A stretch of DNA of 64,000 nt from Amphiura filiformis (GCF_039555335.1 NC_092628.1:77192713-77256712); one strand, 5' to 3'. Shown: positions 23,461 through 34,984, counted from the stretch's first letter. Made by a program: numbers and translations. Notes: generated from the letters alone by a model not told the origin.

Positions 23461-25106
23461 AAAATATATTCTTGCTTAAATTCTGTCATTTCGTCATAAT
23501 TTAATGAACTTCGGTAATCAAAGACTCTTGCCTAAATACGTACCGGTATTTCGGCAATATTTAATTTCAACAATCAAAGGCTCTCGCTTGAATGCCGACA
23601 TTTAAAGTCAGTTTTAACTGGATTTTGGCATCAAATACTCTTGCTTGAATGCCGGCATTTCGTCAGTGTTACTGAATTTTGGCATCAAAGACTCTTGCTT
23701 GAATGCCGACATTTAAAGTCAGTTTTAACTGAATTTTGGCATCAAAGACTCTTGCTTGAATGCCGGCATTTCGTCAGTGTTACTGAATTTTGGCATCAAA
23801 GACTCTTGCTTGAATGCCGGCATTTCGTCAGTGTTACTGAATTTTGGCATCAAAGACTCTTGCTTGAATGCCGGCATTTCGTCAGTGTTACTGAATTTTG
23901 GCATCAAAGACTCTTGCTTGAATGCCGGCATTTCGTCAGTGTTACTGAATTTTGGCATCAAAGACTCTTGCTTGAATGCCGGCATTTCGTCAGTGTTACT
24001 GAATTTTGGCATCAAAGGCTCTTGCTTGAATGCCGGCATTTCGTCAGTGTTACTGAATTTTGGCATCAAAGACTCTTGCTTGAATGCCGACATTTCGTCA
24101 GTGTTACTGAATTTTGGCATCAAATACTCTTGCTTGAATGCTGGCATTTCGTCAGTGTTACTGAATTTTGGCATCAAAGACTCTTGCTTGAATGCCGGCA
24201 TTTCGTCAGTGTTACTGAATTTTGGCATCAAAGACTCTTGCTTGAATGCCGGCATTTCGTCAGTGTTACTGAATTTTGGCATCAAAGACAGTGTTGCTTA
24301 AATTCTGTCATTTCCTCATAATTTAATGAACTTCGGCAATCAAAGACTCTTGCCTAAATACGTACCGGTATTTCGGCAATATTTAGTGAATTTCAAAAAT
24401 CATAGACTCTCGCTTGAATGCCGACATTTAAAGTCAGTTTTAACTGGATTTTGGCATCAAAGACTCTTGCTTGAATGCCGGCATTTCGTCAGTGTTACTG
24501 AATTTTGGCATCAAAGACTCTTGCTTGAATGCTGGCATTTCGTCAGTGTTACTGAATTTTGGCATCAAAGACTCTTGCTTGAATGCCGGCATTTCGTCAG
24601 TGTTACTGAATTTTGGCATCAAAGACTCTTGCTTGAATGCCGGCATTTCGTCAGTGTTACTGAATTTTGGCGTCACAGACTCGCTTAAATGCCGGCATTT
24701 TCGTCAGTATTTAACTGAATTTTGGCATCACAGACTCTCGCTTAAATGCCGGCATTTTCGTCAGTATTTAACTGAATTTCGGCATCAAAGACTCTCGCTT
24801 AAATGCCGGTATTTCATCAATATTTACTGAATTTTGGTATCAAAGACTCTTGTTTGAATGCTGGCATTTCGTCAGTGTTACTGAATTTTGGCGTCAAAGA
24901 CTCGCTTAAATGCCGGCATTTTCGTCAGTATTTAACTGAATTTTGGCATCACAGACTCTCGCTTAAATACCGGCATTTTCGTCAGTATTTTACTGAATTT
25001 CTGCATCAAAGACTCTTTTTTTCGTGGATATCTACTGAAAAATGTCATAAAAAAAAGGATGCTAGAATCACAAAATACTCCTTTAAATGCCGGGATTTTC
25101 GTCAGT
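23325..25106 (+). repeat. Satellite higher-order block 1 (1,782 bp)
   Basis: Holds AT-rich spacer, then 54-bp monomers (TTGCTTGAATGCCGGCATTT...) at 23640-24290, a short spacer, a second run at 24420-24670 and 57-bp TCGCTTAAATGCCGG monomers. It ends with a 70-bp right-end fragment of the palindrome-centred MITE (25016-25086). The next base, 25107, restarts the same block, so this is one unit of a tandem duplication. Confidence 0.88.
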
Positions 25107-26778
25107 ATAATCTATGTAATATATAATATTACTGTTCATGACGTTAATATACAATATATGATAATATGTTTATATTATTATATATATTATTCGTCAGCAT
25201 TAAAGGTTTTTTGCTTACACTCATATGTGTTTCTTTTTCATTAAAATATATTCTTGCTTAAATTCTGTCATTTCGTCATAATTTAATGAACTTCGGTAAT
25301 CAAAGACTCTTGCCTAAATACGTACCGGTATTTCGGCAATATTTAATTTCAACAATCAAAGGCTCTCGCTTGAATGCCGACATTTAAAGTCAGTTTTAAC
25401 TGAATTTTGGCATCAAATACTCTTGCTTGAATGCCGGCATTTCGTCAGTGTTACTGAATTTTGGCATCAAAGACTCTTGCTTGAATGCCGACATTTAAAG
25501 TCAGTTTTAACTGAATTTTGGCATCAAAGACTCTTGCTTGAATGCCGGCATTTCGTCAGTGTTACTGAATTTTGGCATCAAAGGCTCTTGCTTGAATGCC
25601 GGCATTTCGTCAGTGTTACTGAATTTTGGCATCAAAGACTCTTGCTTGAATGCCGACATTTCGTCAGTGTTACTGAATTTTGGCATCAAATACTCTTGCT
25701 TGAATGCTGGCATTTCGTCAGTGTTACTGAATTTTGGCATCAAAGACTCTTGCTTGAATGCCGGCATTTCGTCAGTGTTACTGAATTTTGGCATCAAAGA
25801 CTCTTGCTTGAATGCCGGCATTTCGTCAGTGTTACTGAATTTTGGCATCAAAGACTCTTGCTTGAATGCCGGCATTTCGTCAGTGTTACTGAATTTTGGC
25901 ATCAAAGACAGTGTTGCTTAAATTCTGTCATTTCCTCATAATTTAATGAACTTCGGCAATCAAAGACTCTTGCCTAAATACGTACCGGTATTTCGGCAAT
26001 ATTTAGTAATTTCAAAATCATAGACTCTCGCTTGAATGCCGACATTTAAAGTCAGTTTTAACTGGATTTTGGCATCAAAGACTCTTGCTTGAATGCCGGC
26101 ATTTCGTCAGTGTTACTGAATTTTGGCATCAAAGACTCTTGCTTGAATGCTGGCATTTCGTCAGTGTTACTGAATTTTGGCATCAAAGACTCTTGCTTGA
26201 ATGCCGGCATTTCGTCAGTGTTACTGAATTTTGGCATCAAAGACTCTTGCTTGAATGCTGGCATTTCGTCAGTGTTACTGAATTTTGGCATCAAAGACTC
26301 TTGCTTGAATGCCGGCATTTCGTCAGTGTTACTGAATTTTGGCATCAAAGACTCTTGCTTGAATGCCGGCATTTCGTCAGTGTTACTGAATTTTGGCGTC
26401 ACAGACTCGCTTAAATGCCGGCATTTTCGTCAGTATTTAACTGAATTTCGGCATCAAAGACTCTCGCTTAAATGCCGGTATTTCATCAATATTTACTGAA
26501 TTTTGGTATCAAAGACTCTTGTTTGAATGCTGGCATTTCGTCAGTGTTACTGAATTTTGGCGTCAAAGACTCGCTTAAATGCCGGCATTTTCGTCAGTAT
26601 TTAACTGAATTTTGGCATCACAGACTCTCGCTTAAATACCGGCATTTTCGTCAGTATTTAACTGAATTTTGGCATCAAAGACTCTTTTTTTCGTGCATAT
26701 CTACTGAAAAATGTCACATAAAAAAAGGATGCTAGAATCACAAAATACTCCTTTAAATGCCGGGATTTTCGTCAGTAT
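25107..26778 (+). repeat. Satellite higher-order block 2 (~1,672 bp)
   Basis: Near-identical to block 1 from its AT-rich start, offset 1,782 bp. The first monomer run is shorter and the second longer than in block 1. The same MITE right-end fragment recurs at about 26683-26757. Confidence 0.88.
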
Positions 26779-27395
26779 TTAACTGAATTTCGGCATCAAA
26801 GACTCTCGCTTAAATGCCGGCATTTCGTCAGTGTTACTGAATTTTGGCGTCAAAGACTCTCGCTTAAATGCCGGCATTTTCGTCAGTATTTAACTGAATT
26901 TCGGCATCAAAGACTCTCGCTTAATTGCCGGGATTTTCGTCAGTATTTAACTGAATTTCGGCATCAAAGACTCTCGCTTAAATGCCGGCATTTTCGTCAG
27001 TATTTAACTGAATTTCGGCATCAAAGACTCTCGCTTAAATGCCGGCATTTTCGTCAGTATTTAACTGAATTTCGGCATCAAAGACTCTCGCTTAAATGCC
27101 GGCATTTTCGTCAGTATTTAACTGAATTTCGGCATCAAAGACTCTCGCTTAAATGCCGGGATTTTCGTCAGTATTTAACTGAATTTCGGCATCAAAGACT
27201 CTCGCTTAAATGCCGGCATTTTCGTCAGTATTTAACTGAATTTCGGCATCAAAGACTCTCGCTTAAATGCCGGCATTTTCGTCAGTATTTAACTGAATTT
27301 CGGCATCAAAGACTCTCGCTTAAATGCCGGCATTTTCGTCAGTATTTAACTGAATTTCGGCATCAAAGACTCTCGCTTAAATGCCGGGATGCTCT
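26779..27395 (+). repeat. 57-bp satellite monomers (TCGCTTAAATGCCGG type)
   Basis: About 11 homogeneous 57-bp monomers with TTTCGTCAGTATTTAACTGA and TTCGGCATCAAAGACTC. They differ from the 54-bp type mainly by extra T/TTA positions, which bring in-frame stops. Confidence 0.9.
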
Positions 27396-27590
27396 GGCCA
27401 AAATATGGTATACCAGAACGAAATTACAACACATTGTCTATGGAGCAGTGTATATAATACACATAAATCATGCATAACTCACAAACGCAAAATCGGAATC
27501 AACTGAAAATTTGGGAATAAGTTTTTTTCGTGGATATCTACTGAAAATGTCATAAAAAAAGGATGCTAGGATCACGAAATACTCCTTTAA
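27396..27590 (+). mobile_element. Palindrome-centred MITE, left-truncated copy
   Basis: Begins at GCTCTGGCCAAAATATGG, joins the right half of the palindrome (GGTATACCAGAACGAA) and runs to ACTCCTTTAA at 27590. Confidence 0.8.
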
Positions 27591-27933
27591 GTGCCGGGAT
27601 TTTCGTCAGTATTTAACTGGATTTCGGCATCAAAGACTCTCGCTTAAATGCCGGCATTTTCGTCAGTATTTAACTGAATTTCTGCATCAAAGACTCTCGC
27701 TTAAATGCCGGCATTTTCGTCAGTATTTAACTGAATTTCGGCATCAAAGACTCTCGCTTAAATGCCGGCATTTTCGTCAGTATTTAACTGAATTTCGGCA
27801 ATAAAGACTCTCGCTTAATTGCCGGCATTTTCGTCAGTATTTAACTGAATTTCGGCATCAAAGACTCTCGCTTAAATGCCGGGATTTTCATCAGTATTTA
27901 ACTGAATTTCGGCATCAAAGACTCTCGCTTAAG
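27591..27933 (+). repeat. 57-bp satellite monomers
   Basis: Six monomers, including one with AATAAAGACTC and TTAATTGCCGG variants that also recur before the next two MITE copies. Confidence 0.88.
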
Positions 27934-28283
27934 TTAAAAGGGCATTTCGTGATCCACAGCCTCATCCCCCCACTTTTCTCAAAAAAAGTTGAGATTTTTA
28001 TATTACTGGAAACCTCTGGCTACATAATATAATGTTTGTGTACAAAAATGTCTTGCAGATTAATTCGTTTAGCAAACATATCGTAAAAATTTCGTTCTGG
28101 TATACCAGAACGAAATTACAACACATTGTCTATGGAGCAGTGTATATAATACACATAAATCATGCATAACTCGCAAACGCAAAATCGGAATCAACTGAAA
28201 ATTTGGGAATAAGTTTTTTTCTTGGATATCTACTGAAAAATGTCATAAAAAAAGGATGCTAGAATCACAAAATACTCCTTTAA
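27934..28283 (+). mobile_element. Palindrome-centred MITE, full copy 1
   Basis: Left end TTAAAAGGGCATTTCGTGAT and right end CACAAAATACTCCTTTAA are imperfect inverted repeats ending in TTAA. TTAA also exists in the satellite target (CGCTTAAATGCC), so insertion at TTAA is likely (piggyBac-like, inferred). At the centre is a perfect 30-bp palindrome at 28088-28117, whose right half is TATACCAGAACGAAATT. No coding capacity. Confidence 0.85.
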
Positions 28284-28626
28284 ATGCCGGGATTTTCGTC
28301 AGTATTTAACTGGATTTCGGCATCAAAGACTCTCGCTTAAATGCCGGGATTTTCGTCAGTATTTAACTGAATGTCGGCATCAAAGACTCTCGCTTAAATG
28401 CCGGTATTTTCGTCAGTATTTAACTGAATTTCGGCATCAAAGACTCTCGCTTAAATGCCGGCATTTTCGTCAGTATTTAACTGAATTTCGGCAATAAAGA
28501 CTCTCGCTTAATTGCCGGCATTTTCGTCAGTATTTAACTGAATTTCGGCATCAAAGACTCTCGCTTAAATGCCGGGATTTTCATCAGTATTTAACTGAAT
28601 TTCGGCATCAAAGACTCTCGCTTAAG
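28284..28626 (+). repeat. 57-bp satellite monomers
   Basis: Six monomers in the same variant order as the blocks on either side, the spacer part of the MITE-satellite higher-order repeat. Confidence 0.85.
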
Positions 28627-28974
28627 TTAAAAGGGCATTTCGTGATCCACAGCCTCATCCCCCCACTTTTCTCAAAAAAGTTGAGATTTTTATATTACTG
28701 GAAACCTCTGGCTACATAATATAATGTTTGTGTACAAAAATGTCTTGCAGATTAATTCGTTTAGCAAAGATATCGTAAAAATTTCGTTCTGGTATACCAG
28801 AACGAAATTACAACACATTGTCTATGGAGCAGTGTATATAATACACATAAATCATGCATAACTCGCAAACGCAAAATCGGAATCAACTGAAAATTTGGGA
28901 ATAAGTTTTTTTCTTGGATATCTACTGAAAAATGTCATAAAAAAGGATGCTAGAATCACAAAATACTCCTTTAA
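28627..28974 (+). mobile_element. Palindrome-centred MITE, full copy 2
   Basis: Same ends and same flanking satellite position as copy 1. The perfect palindrome lies at 28780-28809. Confidence 0.85.
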
Positions 28975-29260
28975 ATGCCACGATATTCGTCAGTATTTAA
29001 CTGGATTTCGGCATCAAAGACTCTCGCTTAAATGCCGGGATTTTCGTCAGTATTTAACTGAATGTCGGCATCAAAGACTCTCGCTTAAATGCCGGCATTT
29101 TCGTCAGTATTTAACTGAATTTCGGCAATAAAGACTCTCGCTTAATTGCCGGCATTTTCGTCAGTATTTAACTGAATTTCGGCATCAAAGACTCTCGCTT
29201 AAATGCCGGGATTTTCATCAGTATTTAACTGAATTTCGGCATCAAAGACTCTCGCTTAAG
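28975..29260 (+). repeat. 57-bp satellite monomers
   Basis: Five monomers. One fewer than in the previous block accounts for the 634-bp versus 693-bp spacing of the MITE copies. Confidence 0.85.
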
Positions 29261-29606
29261 TTAAAAGGGCATTTCGTGATCCACAGCCTCATCCCCCCAC
29301 TTTTCTCAAAAAAGTTGAGATTTTTATATTACTGGAAACCTCTGGCTACATAATATAATGTTTGTGTACAAAAATGTCTTGCAGATTAATTCGTTTAGCA
29401 AAGATATCGTAAAATTTCGTTCTGGTATACCAGAACGAAATTACAACACATTGTCTATGGAGCAGTGTATATAATACACATAAATCATGCATAACTCGCA
29501 AACGCAAAATCGGAATCAACTGAAAATTTGGGAATAAGTTTTTTCTTGGATATCTACTGAAAAATGTCATAAAAAAGGATGCTAGAATCACAAAATACTC
29601 CTTTAA
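29261..29606 (+). mobile_element. Palindrome-centred MITE, full copy 3
   Basis: Same ends as copies 1 and 2. The perfect palindrome lies at 29413-29442. Confidence 0.85.
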
Positions 29607-30000
29607 ATGCCGGGATTTTCGTCAGTATTTAACTGGATTTCGGCATCAAAGACTCTCGCTTAAATGCCGGGATTTTCGTCAGTATTTAACTGAATGTCGG
29701 CATCAAAGACTCTCGCTTAAATGCCGGTATTTTCGTCAGTATTTAACTGAATTTCGGCATCAAAGACTCTCGCTTAAATGCCGGCATTTTCGTCAGTATT
29801 TAACTGAATTTCGGCATCAAAGACTCTCGCTTAAATGCCGGAATTTTCGTCAGTATATAACTGAATTTCGGCATCAAAGACTCTCGCTTAAATGCCGGGA
29901 TGCTCTGGCCAAAATATGTCGGTATATTGTCATTACTGAATTTCGGCATCAAAGACTCATTTAAATGCAGGCCTTTAGCTCAGCATTCATGAATTTCGGC
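29607..30000 (+). repeat. 57-bp satellite monomers and decaying right edge
   Basis: Five good monomers, then GGGATGCTCTGGCCAAAATATG at about 29898 (the same junction as at 27388 but without the MITE), then degenerate monomers. Confidence 0.85.
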
Positions 30001-30014
30001 CATAAGAATCCATA

Positions 30015-30105
30015 TTATGTCAACCACAAAGCACACAAGTTGGAGATGCCACACATTTTAAATTTAGACTTTGTCAGTTGAAGGAACCACTTGCATTTGA
30101 ATAAG
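30015..30105 (-). repeat. Dispersed repeat shared with 17161-17240
   Basis: Inverted relative to 17161-17240. It ends AAGGAACCACTTGCATTTG. Confidence 0.65.
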
Positions 30106-30785
30106 TATATTTCGTTCACTGCCACTTTGTATTTCGGTGATCAGCAACCAGAGACTCTTTAGCGACATGCCGGCATTTGGTTAGTTTTACTTCATTTTGG
30201 CAATCAGCAGAGACCATTGCCAAATACCTGTATTTACGATGGAATGAATATCTAGCACGAAGTAACATCGGTTAACACGTGATTCATTTCCACGTATTGA
30301 CAGCCGTCACTTTTCAAAACATAGACGTTCAAAATGTGTCATAAAGAAGTCTTCAATTATGATTATCCGTGACGCAATCACAAAGACAGACTGATAATAA
30401 CGGACTCATAACGGCATACCGTTATATTAAAACAAATACAATTATATAATATAATTCACTAGCATGGTGTGTTTAACAGGAAAATGTGTTATTTCTGACT
30501 AGGACAGAGCGGAAATTTGCCAATTTAATAGCTGCAATCCATACCGCATAATATGACCTGCCAAAGATCTGCTCAATCAAGTGGTCGATGAACGCTGTCT
30601 CATGTAAATATTCGAAAAGATAATTTTCAAAACACAAAATTAATTTGAGACAAAGTGGTAAAAATAGAGAGAGAAAAATTAAAATAAAATGTATGGGTTC
30701 TATTTGGATTGTTGCTGGGAGTTGGCAAAATAAATAATATTAATAAAGAAGAGCATGAATTACGTTTATTATATGAATAAGTACT
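30106..30785. other. Intergenic, no gene seen
   Basis: A few isolated satellite-like words persist to about 30230. No coding evidence. Confidence 0.4.
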
Positions 30786-30788
30786 TAC

Positions 30789-30831
30789 GGCGAGTCGGAG
30801 TGGTGGCTGGGCTAGCGGTGTCTGTGCTCAT
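30789..30831 (-). CDS. Candidate first coding exon (MSTDTASPATTPTR)
   Basis: Minus-strand ATG at 30831 opens 14 codons (MSTDTASPATTPTR) plus one base and ends at a strong donor, CGCC|GTAAGTACT (GT at 30788-30787). The segment is markedly GC-rich against its AT-rich surroundings and is preceded by a T-rich tract. Together these look like a genuine start exon of a minus-strand gene. Its later exons would lie toward or beyond the satellite block, but I could not find them. Confidence 0.35.
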
Positions 30832-31190
30832 ATATTGAAGAAAAAAAACACAATTACAGGGAAAAGTATGGGTTCAATACGTTAGATCCCAAGGCTCATA
30901 ATGGGTTTTATAACATTCAAAAACATTTTGAAAACTTGCTGCGAAACATTCTAACATATATAAATGTGTATATGTGTTGACTAAATATTTTGCAAAAACG
31001 TTTGCAAGCAAATAATTTATAATAACATTTCGGCAACATGTTGTCAGTATTGTTGTATAAGGATACAAAACATTTAAAACGTTTTCATGACATTTATCAG
31101 CTTACCCGACATTTAATGTTATTGAAACGTTTTCATCAAAATCACTTTTTAAAACGTTTTTAGAAATATTGTTGGGTTTGCTCACATTTC
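30832..31190. repeat. Intergenic with half-copy of the CAGCAAACAC MITE family
   Basis: 31090-31190 contains CCCGACATTTAATGTTATTG, AAACGTTTT and TTGTTGGGTTTGCTC, the right half of the family whose complete copy is at 12266-12519. Confidence 0.5.
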
Positions 31191-31196
31191 GGTTAC

Positions 31197-31336
31197 TCCT
31201 TCATGTAATTTTACACGAAATTAGGGTTAGGGTTAAGGTTAGGATTAGGATTAGTTTAGGGTTAGGATTAGGGTTAAAGTTAGGATTAAGGTTAGGATTA
31301 GCGTTATGATTATGATTAGGGTTAGGATTAGGCACA
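31197..31336 (+). mobile_element. Telomere-like MITE, 3'-truncated copy T2
   Basis: TCCTTCATGTAATT, TTACACGAAAT, then about 110 bp of TTAGGG/GGATTA/GGGTTAAGG variants, ending at ATTAGGCACATTTC without the right-hand repeats. Confidence 0.78.
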
Positions 31337-31691
31337 TTTCTCGGAATGCTAAAGGCTACCCATTGGGCACCTGTTGTCGTCTCTTAGGCTCTCATTTAGA
31401 ACACCCTAGATTTCAGGATCTTTGCAACCAAACCGCTGGAGCGATCAAACTCAAAACTTGGAATGAGACTGTGCAAGGTTGAACACCAAACAATCAGAGC
31501 GACCACGCACCTTTAACAACTATTTTATTTGTAACACATATCATTGTTTTTATGTGAAATACTATTGACGTTATAATTAAAGTACGATTTAGTATGATAA
31601 TAAATAGAGCATACATATTAATCATTGTGTTTAAATATTAAAATGGTCCTTGTCAGACATGTTTTTAAATTATTGAAGCTATAAATGCGCT

Positions 31692-31901
31692 AAACCTCGT
31701 CTACAAGTATATATATCGTGTTTTTGGTGAAAGCTAAATTAATATGGAACATCCGTAAATATGGTCTTATAGTACTTGTTTGTATAATTATGCATGTATC
31801 GGTAATTTATTTGCTCAAATTCCATAATGTTATTGTCGATGGATGGCGCCTGAATTAATTTAGCTTTCATTGAGAGCACTCTATGCTTGTAGACGAGGTT
31901 T
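31692..31901. mobile_element. MITE, AAACCTCGTCTACAAG termini
   Basis: Left AAACCTCGTCTACAAGTAT and right ATGCTTGTAGACGAGGTTT are inverted with one mismatch in 19, flanked by TA. A second inner inverted pair (GAAAGCTAAATTAAT / ATTAATTTAGCTTTC) strengthens the foldback. About 210 bp, non-coding. Confidence 0.65.
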
Positions 31902-32215
31902 TACGGTATGGCCACAATTTTATCAGTAAAAACGTCGCGCCGTTGAAATCTTTTTAACAACTTTTACCCCTCCCCAATACTAATACAATCAAAAGTCAAG
32001 GCGAAGTCATCGTGTGGAGTTATGTTCCTAATTCTGTTGATAACATTTTCAATTTAAAATAAGTAAATTCTATAATATGAAAATGAAAGTGCAATTTATT
32101 AAGGCCCATCACATATGAGTGTATGACTGAAATAACATATGCATGTACTTATATATTTTCTGTGATATTTGCAATTACCACTTGTGTCATCATGTATGTC
32201 ATTCACATGTTTCTA

Positions 32216-32402
32216 AAGGCCAGTTTCTCGAAGCATGGCTACTCAAGTTGGCTAGTGGTCAGGCTTCCTAAGCCATCAGGCCAAAGCCCAATATATACAG
32301 TTGCACATCATACATCGCATATATAGGAAGATAAATCAATAAATGAATCCACATTGGCCTGCTGGCTTAGAAGCTGGCTAGCCAAGCTTCGAGGAATCGG
32401 AC
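32216..32402. mobile_element. Probable MITE, CTCGAAGC termini
   Basis: GGCCAGTTTCTCGAAGCATG at the left and AGCTTCGAGGAATCGGACC at the right are imperfect inverted repeats. Between them are GGCTAGTGG and CTGGCTTAGAAGC arms that can also pair. Confidence 0.5.
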
Positions 32403-33500
32403 CCCAATGTCTTGTTTGCAAATTCCAGCCTTGTTTTCCATGATGTTCTAGTCCTGCTCCGTGATTTATTAATTATTTAGAACAGTTCAATATTTACGCC
32501 AGGGGCCTCACTTTACTAGGCCAGTACGCTTGGGGAAACGAGATGTTTTTGCTATTTTTTGTGTGTCAAAACTCCCCTGACGTAATTATATTAAACGGGC
32601 CTGCTTATTAAGTGTAGTATAGGTAGTAAAAATATTTTTCAGATGACCATGTTTTCACACTTTCAAATCACACCCTTTTCGCCAGCCCATTTGGGGCTGG
32701 TACCTGTTTCAGGTTTGGGGTCAGTTTACTCAAGAGATTATATTTTAGTGGTATTGGAATGATTTTTTTTTTACTTTTTGTGGTTAAATTTTTTAAAAAT
32801 ATTTTAATTCGATTTGTTAGGAAAAGTAAGTATGTTTTGCCGTTTCAACGAACGAAAACGAGTGAGTATTACCAAAGTTATGTTTGAACTAATTGTCTCG
32901 AGACAGCAGGAAAGCACAACAACGCAAAGAATAGACTCCGCATTGCCCCCACGATCATGAGGACCATTTAATACACATAAGCTTATTTATAATAATTTCA
33001 CAATCTCATAGAAATTAAGACTATATTGAGATAATAACATATTTCATATCAATTAAACAAATTATATACATTGAGATGATTAATTGCAGCAAGCATTTGG
33101 AATTATTTATCATCTTCATATAAATCAATAAATACACAAATTATTGGAAAATGTGTACAAGCCAACCATACAGGCTGGACAAACAAAAGTTGACTTCTGA
33201 ATCACATTTAACCAAATTTCATCTTAAGCAAATCTTAAGCATATCTTAAACAGATACATCTTTGGATCAAACAGAGGATTGGATTGGAAAACAGCATTTT
33301 AACCGCAATTAAATAATTAGAAATCTCCAAAAGAATAAACAATGCCAACACTAGCAAACGAACATTTTGTATTCAGCAAGATACGGCATCAATGCTTAAA
33401 CCATTTACTGATATATAATCCACTGGTATTGACAACCAAGTAAATAAAGATACTCCAAATAAGCAACAAAGCATTTATAACCCTGGTATAAAAACGCAGC
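32403..33500. other. Intergenic, no gene seen
   Basis: No coding signal or recognised repeat. Confidence 0.4.
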
Positions 33501-33540
33501 AGAAAGGGAGGAAAGCATGAAGGCAACCAATAGCCCACTA

Positions 33541-34975
33541 TAAAACGCAGTAGAAAGTGGAGACAATCTACTGACGAGATTCTTCAGGTTTCGAAGAAAC
33601 TCCGTAACACATTCAAACACCATAAAACGCAGTAGAAAGTGGAGACAATCTACCGACGAGATTCTTCAGGTTTCGAAGAAACTCCGTAACACATTCAAAC
33701 ACCATAAAACGCAGTAGAAAGTGGAGACAATCTACAGACGAGATTCTTCAGGTTTTGAAGAAAATCCTTAACACATCCAGGCACCATTAAACGCAGTAGA
33801 AAGTGGAGACAATCTACTGACGAGATTCTTCAGGTTTCGAAGAAACTCCGTAACACATTCAAACACCATAAAACGCAGTAGAAAGTGGAGACAATCTACA
33901 GACGAGATTCTTCAGGTTTTGAAGAAAATCCTTAACACATCCAGGCACCATTAAACGCAGTAGAAAGTGGAGACAATCTACTGACAAGATTCTTCAGGTT
34001 TCGAAGAAACTCCGTAACACATTCAAACACCATAAAACGCAGTAGAAAGTGGAGACAATCTACAGACGAGATTCTTCAGGTTTTGAAGAAAATCCTTAAC
34101 ACATCCAAGCACCATAAAACGCAGTAGAAAGTGGAGACAATCTACCGACGAGATTCTTCAGGTTTTGAAGAAACTCCATAACACATTCAAACACCATAAA
34201 ACGCAGTAGAAAGTGGAGACAATCTACAGACGAGATTCTTCAGGTTTCGAAGAAACTCCGTAACACATTCAAACACCATAAAACGCAGTAGAAAGTGGAG
34301 ACAATCTACAGACGAGATTCTTCAGGTTTTGAAGAAAATCCTTAACACATCCAGGCACCATTAAACGCAGTAGAAAGTGGAGACAATCTACAGACGAGAT
34401 TCTTCAGGTTTCGAAGAAACTCCGTAACACATTCAAACACCATAAAACGCAGTAGAAAGTGGAGACAATCTACAGACGAGATTCTTCAGGTTTCGAAGAA
34501 ACTCCTTAACACATCCAGGCACCATTAAACGCAGTAGAAAGTGGAGACAATCTACTGACGAGATTCTTCAGGTTTCGAAGAAACTCCGTAACACATTCAA
34601 ACACCATAAAACGCAGTAGAAAGTGGAGACAATCTACAGACGAGATTCTTCAGGTTTTGAAGAAAATCCTTAACACATCCAAGCACCATAAAACGCAGTA
34701 GAAAGTGGAGACAATCTACCGACGAGATTCTTCAGGTTTTGAAGAAACTCCATAACACATTCAAACACCATAAAACGCAGTAGAAAGTGGAGACAATCTA
34801 CAGACGAGATTCTTCAGGTTTTGAAGAAAATCCTTAACACATCCAAGCACCATAAAACGCAGTAGAAAGTGGAGACAATCTACAGACGAGATTCTTCAGG
34901 TTTTGAAGAAACTCCATACAAAGCATTCATTCCCCTTCTATAAAACGCAGTAGAAAGTGGAGACAATCTACTAAT
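33541..34975 (+). repeat. 82-bp minisatellite, ~18 copies
   Basis: Each unit has ACGCAGTAGAAAGTGGAGAC, AATCTAC, GACGAGATTCTTCAGGTTT and a tail. Two tail types alternate irregularly. One reads CGAAGAAACTCCGTAACACA with TTCAAACACC. The other reads TGAAGAAAATCCTTAACACA with TCCAGGCACC. Degenerate half-units flank it from about 33490 and to about 35010. The order of tail types repeats in groups, so multi-unit segments were duplicated together. Confidence 0.92.
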
Positions 34976-34984
34976 GATATTCTT

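Noticed and set aside
23641-24321. 226-codon plus and 186-codon minus open frames
   Set aside because: They are translations of the 54-bp satellite, whose length is a multiple of three. No splice context, domain or start signal supports a gene.
33541-34975. CRISPR-like array
   Set aside because: The repeats are 82 bp and directly adjacent with no unique spacers. The tails are two shared variants, and the context is eukaryotic. It is a minisatellite.
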